Source of the DNA: Dryocola boscaweniae
GTDB lineage: Bacteria > Pseudomonadota > Gammaproteobacteria > Enterobacterales > Enterobacteriaceae
DNA: 64,000 nt
Direction: 5' to 3'
NCBI RefSeq assembly: GCF_025215095.1
Contig: NZ_JALHAP010000075.1
Location: 124,001-188,000 of the forward strand
The notes beneath the pieces were generated by a model, which ran no database searches, was not told the DNA's origin, and saw only the letters and a list, made by a program, of their open reading frames with translations. Positions 1 to 8,951 of the stretch are shown piece by piece (position 1 is the stretch's first letter; every line of letters starts with the position of its first letter). Position numbers and translations under genes: made by a program.

Positions 1-242
1 CCCGAAGAAGCCGTGATCACCCCCTGCGCCTTTTGCTCCGGGGTCAGCAGGCGGATCTTGTTGCTCGCGCCGCGGAATTTGAACGAGCCGGTGTGTTGCA
101 GGTGTTCACTCTTAAGAAAAAGATCGCACTCGTACAGCGTCGAAAGCATGTGACTGCGGTCGAGTGGCGTTTTTCTGACCTGCGGGCGAAGTGCGTTATG
201 CGCTTCCTGGCTGGCGGTAAAAAGTTTGAGTAGCTGTGACAT
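1..242 (-). CDS. Threonine/serine dehydratase-like PLP enzyme, N-terminal part
   Basis: The first 80 codons read in from ATG at 242 and run off the left edge of the window, so the C-terminus is not seen. The protein contains TGSFKFRGA, the fold-type II PLP motif in which the Lys forms the Schiff base, followed by the start of the Ser/Gly-rich PLP phosphate loop (ITASSG). Family members (TdcB, IlvA, EutB) deaminate threonine, serine or hydroxyectoine-derived substrates in the cytoplasm. The N-terminal sequence is not close enough to TdcB or IlvA to choose a substrate. A candidate operator lies just upstream at 269-300. Confidence 0.82.
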   Translation of the reverse strand, partial: MSQLLKLFTASQEAHNALRPQVRKTPLDRSHMLSTLYECDLFLKSEHLQHTGSFKFRGASNKIRLLTPEQKAQGVITASS

Positions 243-268
243 AGTGACTCTCTCCATGTGTATTTATT

Positions 269-300
269 GTCTAATATAGACTTTTAGTACACATTGTCTA
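269..300. promoter_or_regulatory. Candidate operator: GTCTA-N3-TAGAC with a second GTCTA half-site
   Basis: A perfect inverted repeat GTCTAATATAGAC lies at 269-281 and a further GTCTA at 296-300, 27 bp after the first. It is 27 bp upstream of the dehydratase-like start at 242. Inverted GTC..GAC repeats of this size are typical of GntR-family regulators. The assignment is an inference from position and symmetry only. The rest of the 243-533 gap shows no ORF that I would call. Confidence 0.3.
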
Positions 301-533
301 TCGCCAATTCATGTATTACAGGACATAGCTGCGTTAAATCAAAACCCGGGGACAGAGAAAATTAGCATTACACGTCAGCCACTTTGCACGGCCATAACGT
401 CCGCTCCTCGCTCAAAGCAGGCATTCAAACAGCCCACCTTTCATAACAAAACGCTACCCCAGGCCTCTTACCACTCTCAATTCCCAGCCCCCTTCCCCAT
501 CAGGAAAAGGGGCCTTTTAAATTCAACGCTAAA

Positions 534-1064
534 TCAATGAACCCCTGCCACCGGCTCACCCTCGATCATCTGCAACCTGCCTGCGACTCGAACAAACCTC
601 GGTGCTTTTAGATCGTCGGCCAGCACAAAAAGCAACTCGTACAGCATCCCGATCATTTGCTCTCTTTGATCCGGCAGATCCTGATTATTCAGCAGCGCTA
701 TCGTCAGTGCCATGCAGTATTCGCGTAGGGTTTCCGAATCTATTGAAAGAGGAGCCCGGTAGTCGCTGGTCTCGCTGTCTTTTAACGTCAGTTGCTCAAT
801 TAAATGATCTGGCAGCGGCGCTTTAAGCAAGCTTTTCAGCACTTCCAGCCCGGCAAGCAGGCGGCCACAGAGCGCCATACATTCAGTGTGATTATCATTT
901 TCAATTAAACCATCCACGTACTGCTGGCAAATATCCAGCACCTGGAAGAGATCCATTGCGGCACCCTGCGGTTTTTTTAGCAGGGTTGCGATGCTGTCCG
1001 CAAATGCGGGCTGTTGGGGGGTGATTTCAGGGCGAGTCTGTGTGTTACCATCGGCATTAGCCAT
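534..1064 (-). CDS. Hypothetical protein, 176 aa
   Basis: I do not recognise this protein. It is soluble and mostly helical, without signal peptide or membrane segment. Leu/Glu/Asp-rich stretches alternate throughout, and the N-terminal 25 residues are low complexity (Thr/Gln/Pro). The start at 1064 has a strong ribosome binding site (AAGGAG, 7 nt away), so it is probably translated. It stands alone between the dehydratase-like gene and ybbP, where E. coli K-12 has rhsD. Its 5' leader can fold into a two-tier hairpin (1097-1130). The position in a variable junction suggests an accessory gene. No function is proposed. Confidence 0.6.
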   Translation of the reverse strand: MANADGNTQTRPEITPQQPAFADSIATLLKKPQGAAMDLFQVLDICQQYVDGLIENDNHTECMALCGRLLAGLEVLKSLLKAPLPDHLIEQLTLKDSETSDYRAPLSIDSETLREYCMALTIALLNNQDLPDQREQMIGMLYELLFVLADDLKAPRFVRVAGRLQMIEGEPVAGVH

Positions 1065-1096
1065 AGCGTTACTCCTTTTCAGTTACGTTGTGGTTA

Positions 1097-1138
1097 GCCC
1101 TCGTCTGGTGTTCGTGCACCTTTCGGGGGCGTTTTTTT
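1097..1138 (+). terminator. Hairpin plus T7, reads as a plus-strand intrinsic terminator
   Basis: GCCCTCG (1097-1103) pairs with CGGGGGC (1124-1130) through one G-U, and GGTG (1107-1110) pairs with CACC (1117-1120). A run of seven T follows at 1132-1138. It would end a plus-strand transcript, but no plus-strand gene lies upstream. It therefore either ends an antisense RNA to the gene at 534-1064 or is simply the leader hairpin of that gene. Confidence 0.4.
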
Positions 1139-1190
1139 CAGGCTTTTAATGACCTGACTGCTTATTAATCACGCTAATACCACTGGCTAA

Positions 1191-1325
1191 TTCACCAGTA
1201 GAATAGATGAAAATTCTGACGGATTTGCAGAATTCGAGGCGGCTCGCAGGAATGGTGAAAAGCTTCGGGGAATTGCAAATAAGGATGCTCAGACGCGCCT
1301 GAAAATCGCTGGCGCTGATGCATAA
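1191..1325 (+). pseudogene. Possible gene remnant, 44 codons without a start codon
   Basis: After a TAA at 1188-1190, an open frame runs to TAA at 1323-1325. It encodes a charged helical peptide (FEAARRNGEKLRGIANKD in the middle) with protein-like composition but no ATG and no ribosome binding site. It looks like the C-terminal tail of a lost gene rather than an active one. A second reading frame offers a 31-codon ATG ORF with less convincing composition. I do not recognise the parent protein. The rest of 1065-1426 holds the leader hairpin, an AGTAGC repeat near 1365 and the hairpin at 1394-1419. Confidence 0.25.
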
Positions 1326-1393
1326 AACCAGGCTAAATGCCTTGTTTTACAGGGCGGGCAGCAGTAGCAGTAGCAGTAGAGTGAGTGCGGGAT

Positions 1394-1419
1394 AATGAGA
1401 GAGGTTGCCCTCTCTCATT
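1394..1419 (-). terminator. 11-bp perfect hairpin after ybbP
   Basis: AATGAGAGAGG and its complement flank a TTGC loop, just beyond the ybbP stop. No clear T-run follows on the minus strand, so it may be a transcript 3'-end stabiliser rather than a complete intrinsic terminator. Confidence 0.45.
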
Positions 1420-1426
1420 AATACGA

Positions 1427-3841
1427 TCAGGCGACAAACTGGCGGAACAATGCCTTGCCTTTAAGCAGGCGGATACCCAGCCAGCCCCCGCACAGCGAAA
1501 GGAGCAGCGCGCCGACAACGGGCAGGATTACCCACAATCGCCAGTCGGGCTCCCAGGGGAAATCAAACACTCTGGTTTGCAGCACGCCCAATGCGGTTTC
1601 TGCGCCGATTGCCGCCACCAGGCCCGACACCAGCCCCAGCACGGCGAACTCGCACCACAAAGTGGTTCGCAGCAGCTTTTTCCCGGCCCCCAAAGTGCGG
1701 TAAACCACCAGTTCCTGATGACGCTGGCGCATGCCTACCTGCACCTGAGCCAGCAGCAGCAGAACACCGCACGCGGTGACCAGCACCACCATCACCTCCA
1801 GCGCGCGACTCACCTGCTCCAGCACCTGGCCGACCTGGCGCAGGATCGCGCCGATATCCAGCAGGCTGACGGTCGGGAACTCCCGGTTTAATTGCGTTAA
1901 CAGCCCGTTGGTGCCCTCCCAGCGGAAGCTGGTAAGCCAGCTTTGCGGTTGGTTATCCAGCGCGCCCGGCGGGAAGATAAAGTAGAAGTTAGGCCGCAGG
2001 CTTTCCCAGTCGACCTTGCGCAGGCTGGAAACTTTGGCCGAGAAGTCCTGGGTGTCGCCCATAAAGGTAACGGTATCGCCTGGCTTAATGTTCAGCCGCT
2101 TTGCCACGCCCTCATCCATTGAGACTTCGCCCGCCTTCGGCGGCCAGCTTCCTGCCAGAATCGGGTTGTGCTCCGGCTTCTGGCTCTGCCAGGTGAGGTT
2201 CAGCTCGCGGTTTAACGCCTCGTCCGGATTGCCCTCGGTGGACTTACCGTTTATCGCCGTCATGCGTACCCGCACAATCGGATAGAAAGATTCCGGGATA
2301 ACCTGATGCTCGGCTAAAAACGCTTTCACCGGCTGCACCTGCTCGGTGGCGATGTTTAACAGAAAATAGTTCGGGCTTTCAGGCGGCAACTGTTGCTGCC
2401 AGCGGTCGAGCAGATCGCCACGCAGCACCAGCAGCAAGGCCAGCAGCATAAACGACAGCGAGAAGGCAGCGAGCTGGCTTAACGTTGCCCACGGCTGGCG
2501 CAGCAGGCGGTTCACCGCCAGACGCAGCGCGAGATTTTTTACCGTTAGCTTTTTGAGGAGCTTCAGCACGCCCCAGCCCACGATGCCGCAAAGCGCCGCC
2601 AGCACGACCGTTCCCGCAAGCACCGCCCATAGCAGCGTGCTGCCGCCCATCAGCAAGGCCAGCAGAAGGACGACAACAATACTGACTAACGGCAGATAAA
2701 TTTTCAGCGGCCAGACGTTAGCCACCGCGTCACGGCGCAGCACGCGCAGGGGCTGCGTCGCAAGCAGCAGGCGATAAGGACGCAGCCCAACCAGCAGCGA
2801 AATCACGACCATCGATCCTGTCGCCCAAAGCCAGGGCCACAGGCTCGCCGGCGGAAGTTCTGCGGGCAGCACCGGTTTTAACAGACGCATCAGCACCGCT
2901 TCAAATACCAGCCCGGCCGCGCCGCCGGTAACAGCCGCAAGCGCGAGCACCATTATCCACTGGCCGATAATAAGCTTACGCAGCGCCGCCCGCCCTGCCC
3001 CGAGCGTTTTCAGAATGGCGACCAGATCATAACGGCTGCGGCAGTAGTGGTTCATCGCCACCGCAACGGCGGCCACCGCTAACAGCAACGTCAGCAGCGC
3101 GGAAAGCAGGAGAAATTGTTGTGAACGCTCAAGGGATTTGCCCAGCGCGCCTTCGTCCTGTTCCATGCCGTACCAGCGCTGTTCTGGCTTCAGCTTCGGC
3201 AGCAGGTATTTTTCGTAAGCTTCAATCTGCTGTGGCGTCCCGCCGAATTTGTAGCGCCAGGTTATGCGGCTGCCCGGCTGCACCGCCCCGGTTTTTTCGA
3301 CATCCGCCAGGTTCATCATCAGACGCGGCGCCATCTGGAAAGGATTGAAGCCGGAATCAGGCTCCTGCACCACTTCGCCCGCAATGCGCAGCGTGGCATC
3401 GCCCACGTCCAGCGTGTCGCCTGGTTTCAGATTCAGCAGCGCCATCAACCGCGACGCGAGCAGTACGCTGCCCGGCGCTGGCTTCAGTCCCGGCGGATTT
3501 GTTTCCAGCTTGCCGTACATCGGGTAGATATCATCTACCGCTTTGACGCTCGCCAGTTGCGGCGTGTCGCCCGCAAAGGTCATCGTGGCGAAGGTGAGCT
3601 GTTTGCCTACCTTCAGGCCGTCTTTATGCGCCTGGCTCAGCCATTCCTCCGGCACGGCGCGTGCGCTGCGTAACGCCCGGTCGCCCGCCATAAAGTCCCG
3701 GCTTTGTTGATTAAGCCCCTGCTCCATACGGTCGCTGATATTGCCCAGCGCCAGCACGCAGGCCACCGCCAGGCTTAAGGCCAGCCAGACAATCAGCAGC
3801 GAGGGCGAGCGCCATTCGCGCCAGAACCAGCGGGCTATCAT
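1427..3841 (-). CDS. ybbP: ABC transporter permease YbbP, FtsX-like
   Basis: This 804-residue inner-membrane protein matches E. coli YbbP along its whole length. There is one N-terminal helix (residues about 15-37), a large periplasmic domain, a first FtsX block of helices near 245-370, a central membrane region, a second periplasmic domain, and a C-terminal FtsX block near 680-800. The start MIARWF at 3841 is preferred because it overlaps the ybbA stop by 4 nt (ATGA), implying translational coupling. An in-frame start four codons upstream is possible. With YbbA it forms a MacB/LolCDE-type transporter that is thought to work with TesA on envelope lipids or hydrophobic compounds. The substrate is not shown by the sequence. 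Confidence 0.93.
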   Translation of the reverse strand: MIARWFWREWRSPSLLIVWLALSLAVACVLALGNISDRMEQGLNQQSRDFMAGDRALRSARAVPEEWLSQAHKDGLKVGKQLTFATMTFAGDTPQLASVKAVDDIYPMYGKLETNPPGLKPAPGSVLLASRLMALLNLKPGDTLDVGDATLRIAGEVVQEPDSGFNPFQMAPRLMMNLADVEKTGAVQPGSRITWRYKFGGTPQQIEAYEKYLLPKLKPEQRWYGMEQDEGALGKSLERSQQFLLLSALLTLLLAVAAVAVAMNHYCRSRYDLVAILKTLGAGRAALRKLIIGQWIMVLALAAVTGGAAGLVFEAVLMRLLKPVLPAELPPASLWPWLWATGSMVVISLLVGLRPYRLLLATQPLRVLRRDAVANVWPLKIYLPLVSIVVVLLLALLMGGSTLLWAVLAGTVVLAALCGIVGWGVLKLLKKLTVKNLALRLAVNRLLRQPWATLSQLAAFSLSFMLLALLLVLRGDLLDRWQQQLPPESPNYFLLNIATEQVQPVKAFLAEHQVIPESFYPIVRVRMTAINGKSTEGNPDEALNRELNLTWQSQKPEHNPILAGSWPPKAGEVSMDEGVAKRLNIKPGDTVTFMGDTQDFSAKVSSLRKVDWESLRPNFYFIFPPGALDNQPQSWLTSFRWEGTNGLLTQLNREFPTVSLLDIGAILRQVGQVLEQVSRALEVMVVLVTACGVLLLLAQVQVGMRQRHQELVVYRTLGAGKKLLRTTLWCEFAVLGLVSGLVAAIGAETALGVLQTRVFDFPWEPDWRLWVILPVVGALLLSLCGGWLGIRLLKGKALFRQFVA

Positions 3842-4524
3842 GCTTCCTCCCACAATTTACCTTCACGCAGGCGCAGGCGGCGGTCGCAGCGGGCGGCCAA
3901 CTGTTCATCGTGGGTGACGAGGATAAGCGTGGTGGCGAAGTCACGGTTAAGCGAGAAGAGTAAATCGGCGATGCGATCGCCGGTTTGCCTGTCCAGGTTG
4001 CCGGTTGGCTCATCGGCAAACAGCACGGCTGGTCGCCCGTTAAACGCACGCGCCAGGGCAACGCGCTGCTGTTCGCCGCCGGATAGCTGGGCCGGAAGAT
4101 GATCCAGGCGCTTGCCCAGCCCGAGCTGTTCAAGCAGGGCTTTCGCCTGCGCGCGGCTGGCGGAATCTTTCTCGCCGCGCAGCAGCGCCGGAAGCTCAAC
4201 GTTTTCCAACGCGTTTAAGGTTGGCACCAGCATGAAAGACTGAAACACGAACCCAACGTTTTTAGCGCGCAGCGCCGCACGCGCCTCTTCGTCCATGCTG
4301 TGAAGCGGTTGCCCGCACAGATGCACCTCGCCTTCGCTGCCATCGTCCAGCCCGGCCAGAATCGCCAGCAGCGTGGACTTCCCGGAGCCTGATTCGCCGA
4401 TTAACGCGATGGTCTGCGCCGGTTTGACAACCAGCTCAACTCCGGTAAGGATGGAGAGCTGATGTTCCCCCAGACCTACGGACTTACTAAGATGATGAAC
4501 TTCAACAATGTTTTCCGCTGGCAT
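3838..4524 (-). CDS. ybbA: ABC transporter ATP-binding protein YbbA
   Basis: This 228-residue ATPase powers YbbP. It has a Walker A motif (GESGSGKS, about residues 43-50), Q-loop (VFQSF), signature LSGGEQQR, Walker B (VLFADEPT) and switch His (VTHDE). The size and motifs are those of the LolD/MacB-N family. The start MPAENI at 4524 gives the E. coli length. A longer in-frame extension exists, but it would run through the tesA coding sequence. The first 33 nt overlap the 5' end of the divergent tesA gene (4492), the same tight arrangement as in E. coli, so the two promoters must lie inside each other's coding regions. Confidence 0.94.
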   Translation of the reverse strand: MPAENIVEVHHLSKSVGLGEHQLSILTGVELVVKPAQTIALIGESGSGKSTLLAILAGLDDGSEGEVHLCGQPLHSMDEEARAALRAKNVGFVFQSFMLVPTLNALENVELPALLRGEKDSASRAQAKALLEQLGLGKRLDHLPAQLSGGEQQRVALARAFNGRPAVLFADEPTGNLDRQTGDRIADLLFSLNRDFATTLILVTHDEQLAARCDRRLRLREGKLWEEA

Positions 4525-5121
4525 TTGCCCTTCCTGTTTCTGGCTTTGATGACCTTCCGTGCCGCCGCTGCGGACACGTTGTTGATTCTGGGTGACAGCC
4601 TGAGCGCCGGTTACCGCATGTCTGCGACCGCCGCCTGGCCTGCGCTGCTGGATTCGAAATGGCAGCAGCAAAATACCAAAGTGATTAACGCCAGCATCAG
4701 CGGCGATACGGCTCCGCAGGGGCTTGCGCGCCTGCCGGCGTTATTAAAACAGCATCAGCCGCGCTGGGTATTAATTGAACTGGGCGGCAACGACGGGCTG
4801 CGCGGTTTCCAGCCGCAGGCCATTGAGAAAAGTTTGCGGCAGATAATCACCGACGTGAAGGCGGCAAACGTTCAGCCCCTTCTGATGCAAATACGTCTGC
4901 CGGCAAACTACGGTCGTCGGTATAATGATGCGTTTAGCGCTATTTATCCGCAGCTTGCCAAAGAGTTTGATATTCCTCTGCTGCCCTTTTTTATGGAGGA
5001 GGTCTATCTGAAACCGCAATGGATGCAGGATGACGGCATTCACCCTAACAGTGATGCCCAGCCTTTTATCGCCGACTGGATGGCGACCCGTCTGGCTCCT
5101 TTAGTTAACCATGACTCATGA
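4492..5121 (+). CDS. tesA: Acyl-CoA thioesterase I / protease I / lysophospholipase L1
   Basis: TesA is a periplasmic SGNH hydrolase that cleaves fatty acyl-CoA, lysophospholipid and small esters. The 209-residue precursor begins MMNFNN, has a signal peptide ending in FRAAAA, and shows the four SGNH blocks: GDSLS (nucleophile Ser), the oxyanion Gly in ASISGD, GGND, and the catalytic Asp/His in DDGIHPN. The start at 4492 was chosen by match to E. coli TesA; a start ten codons upstream would spoil the signal peptide. It is divergent from and overlaps ybbA, and its last 11 nt overlap ybbO. Confidence 0.95.
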   Translation: MMNFNNVFRWHLPFLFLALMTFRAAAADTLLILGDSLSAGYRMSATAAWPALLDSKWQQQNTKVINASISGDTAPQGLARLPALLKQHQPRWVLIELGGNDGLRGFQPQAIEKSLRQIITDVKAANVQPLLMQIRLPANYGRRYNDAFSAIYPQLAKEFDIPLLPFFMEEVYLKPQWMQDDGIHPNSDAQPFIADWMATRLAPLVNHDS

Positions 5122-5920
5122 ACAATCGGGATTCCCCTCGGGTAAAGTTATGCAAAAATCCATCTTAATTACAGGCTGTTCCAGCGGTATTGGCCTTGCA
5201 TCCGCAAAAGAATTGCAGTCGCTCGGCTATCGTATTCTGGCCGCCTGCCGCAAACCCGAAGATGTCGGGCGCATGAATCAGGCCGGATTTACCGGCATTT
5301 TGCTCGATCTCGACTCGCCGCAAAGCGTGGAACATGCAGCGGCGGAAGTCATCGCGCTGACCGGAAATCGCCTTTATGGGCTGTTTAACAACGGCGGCTA
5401 CGGCGTGTACGGGCCGCTGCAAACCCTTTCCCGCGAACAGATGGAACAGCAGTTTTCCACTAACATATTTGGCGCCCATCAGCTCACTATGCTGTTGCTG
5501 CCCGCCATGTTGCCGCACCGCGAAGGCCGCATCGTGATGACAAGTTCGGTGATGGGCCTTATCGCCACGCCCGGGCGCGGGGCCTACGCCGCCAGCAAAT
5601 ACGCGCTGGAAGCCTGGTCCGATACGTTGCGCATGGAGCTGCATCACAGCGGCATTAAGGTCAGTTTGATCGAACCTGGCCCGATTCGCACGCAATTTAC
5701 CGAGAACGTAAATCAGACTCGCTCGGACCAGCCGGTTGAAAATCCCGGTATCGCCGCACGTTTTACGCTTGGCCCGGAGGCGGTGGTCGAAAAAGTGCGC
5801 CATGCTTTTGTCAGTCCAAAACCAAAATTACGCTATCCGGTGACGCTTGTTGCCCATGCGATGTCCTGGCTACGTCGCCTGCTGCCGGGCCGCGCGCTTG
5901 ATAAAATTTTACGTGGTTGA
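5111..5920 (+). CDS. ybbO: Short-chain dehydrogenase/reductase YbbO
   Basis: This is a 269-residue classical SDR with the NAD(P)-binding motif TGCSSGIG near residues 21-28, NNGG, the catalytic Ser of TSSVMG and the Tyr-Lys pair YAASK. E. coli YbbO is an NADP-dependent aldehyde reductase active on medium- and long-chain aldehydes, and the close match supports the same role. The start overlaps the end of tesA by 11 nt, so the two are probably co-translated. A second Met (MQKS) begins at residue 14 immediately before the Rossmann fold and could serve as an internal start. Confidence 0.92.
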   Translation: MTHEQSGFPSGKVMQKSILITGCSSGIGLASAKELQSLGYRILAACRKPEDVGRMNQAGFTGILLDLDSPQSVEHAAAEVIALTGNRLYGLFNNGGYGVYGPLQTLSREQMEQQFSTNIFGAHQLTMLLLPAMLPHREGRIVMTSSVMGLIATPGRGAYAASKYALEAWSDTLRMELHHSGIKVSLIEPGPIRTQFTENVNQTRSDQPVENPGIAARFTLGPEAVVEKVRHAFVSPKPKLRYPVTLVAHAMSWLRRLLPGRALDKILRG

Positions 5921-5977
5921 GTTGAAGACAAGCCAGTCGCCCCCATGTAAAAACAAATCTTTATAAGAGAGTAAGCT

Positions 5978-6832
5978 ATGTCAGCCCAATACATTATCGA
6001 TATCACCGAAGCGAACCTGCATCAGACCCTGGAACAATCCGTTACTACGCCGGTTCTGTTTTACTTCTGGTCGGCGCGCAGTCAGCACTGCGAAGAACTG
6101 ACGCTGGTGCTGGACAGACTCGCCGCGCAATATCAGGGGCAGTTCATTCTCGCCAAAGTAGATTGCGATGCAGAGCAGATGGTCGCTTCCCAGTTTGGTT
6201 TACGCAGCATTCCTACCGTTTATCTGTTCCAGAACGGCCAGCCGGTAGACGGTTTCCAGGGGCCGCAGCCAGAAGAGGCGATTCGCGCTCTGCTGGAGAA
6301 AGTCCTGCCGCGTGAAGAAGAGTTAAAAGCTCAGGAAGCCATGCAGCTTGTGCAGGAAGGCAAACACGCCGAGGCGCTGCCGTTGCTCAAAGATGCCTGG
6401 CAGCTTTCTAATCAGAACAGCGAAATCGGCCTGCTGCTGGCGGAAGTGCAGATCGCGCTGAACCGCAGCGAAGATGCCGAAGCCGTGCTGAAAACCATTC
6501 CTTTGCAGGATCAGGATACGCGCTATCAGGGGCTTATCGCGCAGATCGATCTGCTCAAGCAAGCCGCGGATACGCCGGAGATCCAACTGTTGCAGCAGCA
6601 GGTTGAGCAGGATCCTGAGAATGCACAGTTGGCAAGCCAACTGGCGCTGCAGCTCCATCAGGTCGGCCGTAACGAAGAAGCCCTTGAGCTGCTGTACACC
6701 CATCTGAAAAAAGATCTGGGCGCAGCCGATGGGCAGGTGCGCAAAATGCTGATGGAGATCCTTGCAGCACTCGGCACCGGCGATGCGCTGGCCTCTAAAT
6801 ATCGCCGCCAGATTTATTCTCTGCTCTACTAA
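5978..6832 (+). CDS. cnoX: Chaperedoxin CnoX (YbbN)
   Basis: CnoX protects proteins from oxidative aggregation and hands clients to GroEL/ES and DnaK. The 284 residues consist of an N-terminal thioredoxin fold (about 1-110) with SQHC at residues 35-38 in place of CGPC, as in E. coli, followed by TPR-like helical repeats (about 115-284). The missing first Cys means it is not a disulfide reductase. The single Cys38 fits mixed-disulfide holdase behaviour. A 57-bp gap separates it from ybbO. In E. coli the fetAB iron exporter genes follow, but here only REP sequences lie between cnoX and qmcA. Confidence 0.94.
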   Translation: MSAQYIIDITEANLHQTLEQSVTTPVLFYFWSARSQHCEELTLVLDRLAAQYQGQFILAKVDCDAEQMVASQFGLRSIPTVYLFQNGQPVDGFQGPQPEEAIRALLEKVLPREEELKAQEAMQLVQEGKHAEALPLLKDAWQLSNQNSEIGLLLAEVQIALNRSEDAEAVLKTIPLQDQDTRYQGLIAQIDLLKQAADTPEIQLLQQQVEQDPENAQLASQLALQLHQVGRNEEALELLYTHLKKDLGAADGQVRKMLMEILAALGTGDALASKYRRQIYSLLY

Positions 6833-6850
6833 TCCCTCTTTTGAGAAGCG

Positions 6851-7018
6851 TCGGGTGGCGCTTGCGCTTACCCGACCTACAAAAATTGCATATCGGGTGG
6901 CTCTTATGCCGCTACCGACCTACAAAAACTGCATTTAAGCGAGTCGTAGGGTGGATAAGCGCAAGCCGCCATCCACCGGTTAATTTCCATGTGACGCTTG
7001 CGCTTACACGACCTACAA
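6851..7018. repeat. Cluster of four REP-type palindromes
   Basis: Four imperfect palindromic units of about 30 bp lie at 6851-6881, 6892-6922, 6945-6978 and 6989-7018. They share a core of the type GGTGGATAAGCGCAAGC with complementary ends and alternate in orientation, as in a BIME. They fill the cnoX-qmcA gap (6833-7139), where no gene is seen. Such units occur at least 15 times in the window, always between genes. They are typical substrates of RAYT-family transposases, but no such gene is present here. Confidence 0.85.
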
Positions 7019-7139
7019 AGCGCCCCTTTCACGTCATAAAATGTTTATTTCAGGAAATAACCGATATCAAACATAGAAGTCACTGAATGTTTCCGCATCA
7101 ACGGTTAAACTAGCATCAAAACAACCAGGAGGTTTTTTG

Positions 7140-8054
7140 ATGTTAATCGTGATCCCCGTACTGATCCTCGTCGCGCTGATAATCGTCGGCGCCGGGGTAA
7201 AAATCGTCCCTCAGGGCTACCAATGGACCGTGGAGCGCTTTGGTCGTTACACCAAAACCCTAATGCCGGGCTTAAGCCTTGTGGTGCCGTTTATGGACCG
7301 CATCGGCCGCAAAATCAATATGATGGAGCAGGTGCTCGACATTCCCTCTCAGGAAGTCATTTCCAAAGATAACGCCAACGTTTCCATTGACGCGGTGTGC
7401 TTTATTCAGGTGGTGGACGCTCCACGCGCGGCTTATGAAGTCAGCAACCTTGAGCTGGCCATTATCAACCTAACCATGACCAACATCCGTACCGTGCTCG
7501 GTTCCATGGAGCTCGACGAAATGCTTTCCCAGCGTGACAATATCAACACGCGCCTGCTGCATATCGTGGATGAAGCGACAAATCCGTGGGGCATTAAAAT
7601 CACGCGTATTGAGATCCGCGACGTGCGCCCGCCGGCTGAACTGATTGACGCCATGAATGCCCAGATGAAGGCTGAACGTACCAAGCGTGCCTACATTCTT
7701 GAAGCTGAAGGTATTCGCCAGGCGGAAATCGTGAAGGCCGAAGGCGAGAAGCAGTCGAAAATCCTCAAAGCCGAGGGTGAACGCCAGTCGGCATTCCTGC
7801 AGGCAGAAGCCCGCGAACGTAGCGCCGAGGCGGAAGCCCGTGCAACGCAGATGGTTTCCGAAGCTATCGCCAAAGGCGATATCCAGGCGGTGAACTACTT
7901 CGTTGCGCAGAAATATACCGATGCGCTGCAACAGATTGGCTCGGCGAATAACAGCAAGGTCGTGCTGATGCCGTTAGATGCCAGCAGTCTGATGGGGTCC
8001 ATTGCCGGTATCAGCGAACTGATCGCACAAAGCGGTAACGAGCGTAAAAAATGA
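7140..8054 (+). CDS. qmcA: SPFH/Band-7 membrane protease modulator QmcA
   Basis: QmcA is an inner-membrane SPFH protein that forms a large cage-like oligomer around FtsH-type membrane domains. The 304-residue protein has one N-terminal membrane helix (about 2-22), the SPFH domain (about 23-185), and a long Ala/Glu-rich coiled coil (about 190-260) built on repeats of the type [11 protein letters not shown] / [12 protein letters not shown] at 7140 follows AGGAGG and matches the E. coli start; an upstream in-frame TTG is not needed. The stop overlaps the ybbJ start by 4 nt, so the two are coupled. Confidence 0.94.
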   Translation: MLIVIPVLILVALIIVGAGVKIVPQGYQWTVERFGRYTKTLMPGLSLVVPFMDRIGRKINMMEQVLDIPSQEVISKDNANVSIDAVCFIQVVDAPRAAYEVSNLELAIINLTMTNIRTVLGSMELDEMLSQRDNINTRLLHIVDEATNPWGIKITRIEIRDVRPPAELIDAMNAQMKAERTKRAYILEAEGIRQAEIVKAEGEKQSKILKAEGERQSAFLQAEARERSAEAEARATQMVSEAIAKGDIQAVNYFVAQKYTDALQQIGSANNSKVVLMPLDASSLMGSIAGISELIAQSGNERKK

Positions 8055-8497
8055 TAGCCCTGCTGCTTACCCATCCGCATGTCTTCTGGCTGACGCTGGG
8101 CGGCCTGCTGCTGGCGGCAGAAATGCTCGGCGCCAGCGGTTATCTGCTTTGGAGCGGCGTGGCGGCGGTCGTCACGGGCTTGCTGGTGTGGGTGCTGCCG
8201 CTGGGCTGGGAATGGCAAGGCGTTTGCTTTGCCCTGCTGACGCTGGTGGCGGCCTTCCTTTGGTGGCGCTGGCTGTCGACCCGCAAGCAGCAGGAGCCAG
8301 GTGAAGTGCTAAACCAGCGCGGACACCAACTTGTGGGCCGGCATTTACGTCTGGACGTAGCCTTAGTTAACGGACGCGGCCACGTGCGGGTTGCCGACAG
8401 TTCCTGGCCCGTCATGGCAGACCGCGATTTGCCTGCGGGCACAGAAGTCGTCGTGGTTGCCGTCGAAGGCATCACCCTGAAAGTGCAGGCGCGTTAA
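8051..8497 (+). CDS. ybbJ: NfeD-family inner membrane protein YbbJ
   Basis: This 148-residue protein has three or four N-terminal membrane helices (residues about 10-80) and a C-terminal OB-fold (about 90-148, containing VNGRGHVRV and a WPV turn), the layout of short NfeD proteins. These are almost always encoded next to an SPFH protein, as here with qmcA in a 4-nt overlap, and are thought to bind it at the membrane. The exact biochemical role is unknown. Confidence 0.9.
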   Translation: MIALLLTHPHVFWLTLGGLLLAAEMLGASGYLLWSGVAAVVTGLLVWVLPLGWEWQGVCFALLTLVAAFLWWRWLSTRKQQEPGEVLNQRGHQLVGRHLRLDVALVNGRGHVRVADSSWPVMADRDLPAGTEVVVVAVEGITLKVQAR

Positions 8498-8505
8498 CCG
8501 GCTCT

Positions 8506-8535
8506 GGCGGATGGCGCTTCGCTTACCCGCCCTAC
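8506..8535. repeat. REP-type palindrome
   Basis: A single REP unit (GGCGGATGGCGCTTCGCTTA core) fills the gap between the convergent ends of ybbJ and cueR. It is the same family as the units at 6851-7018. Confidence 0.75.
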
Positions 8536-8536
8536 G

Positions 8537-8938
8537 TTAACGCGGACGGCAGCAGCCGGAAAGATTATCGATAATCGGGCAGTCGGCGCTGTCATCGCCG
8601 GGGCAGGATTCTGCAAGCGCCAGTAATTGCTGGCGCATCGCCTGCAATTCGCTGATATGTTTTTCAATGTCCGCCACTTTTTGCAGCGTTCTGGATTTCA
8701 CATCGGCGCTATGACGGGCGGGATCGTTAAACAGATTCACCAGCTCGCGGCACTCTTCCAGATTAAAACCAACCTGGCGCGCCTGGCGCAGCAGCGTAAG
8801 TTCATCAAGGTGTTTTTGCGTGTAAGTCCGGTAACCGTTTTCAGAACGAAACGGCGTCGTCACAAGCCCCTTCTCTTCGTAAAAACGAATCGCTTTACTG
8901 GTTAACCCTGTCTTTTTCGCCACATCGCTGATATTCAC
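8537..8938 (-). CDS. cueR: Cu(I)-responsive MerR-family activator CueR
   Basis: CueR activates copA (and cueO elsewhere) on binding Cu(I). The 133-residue protein has the MerR winged helix-turn-helix (about 1-70), the dimerisation coiled coil (about 76-108) and the metal loop with Cys112 and Cys120 ([11 protein letters not shown]), followed by the CC pair near the C-terminus. The start is GTG at 8938, preceded by GGAGG; this gives the E. coli length, whereas the more upstream ATG adds 20 unsupported residues. In E. coli cueR lies near copA with glsA-ybaT between. Here an adhesin island occupies that place. Confidence 0.94.
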   Translation of the reverse strand: MNISDVAKKTGLTSKAIRFYEEKGLVTTPFRSENGYRTYTQKHLDELTLLRQARQVGFNLEECRELVNLFNDPARHSADVKSRTLQKVADIEKHISELQAMRQQLLALAESCPGDDSADCPIIDNLSGCCRPR

Positions 8939-8951
8939 GTTTCCTCCTTGC

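Noticed and set aside
481..530. C/G-rich inverted segment after the 534-1064 gene, as a terminator
   Set aside because: CCCCTT...AAGGGG can pair, but on the minus strand no T-run follows and the loop is large. The evidence is too weak to list.
5165..5803. Minus-strand open frame (212 codons) opposite ybbO
   Set aside because: A shadow of the conserved ybbO gene produced by codon bias. There is no ribosome binding site, and composition is His/Arg/Ala-rich.
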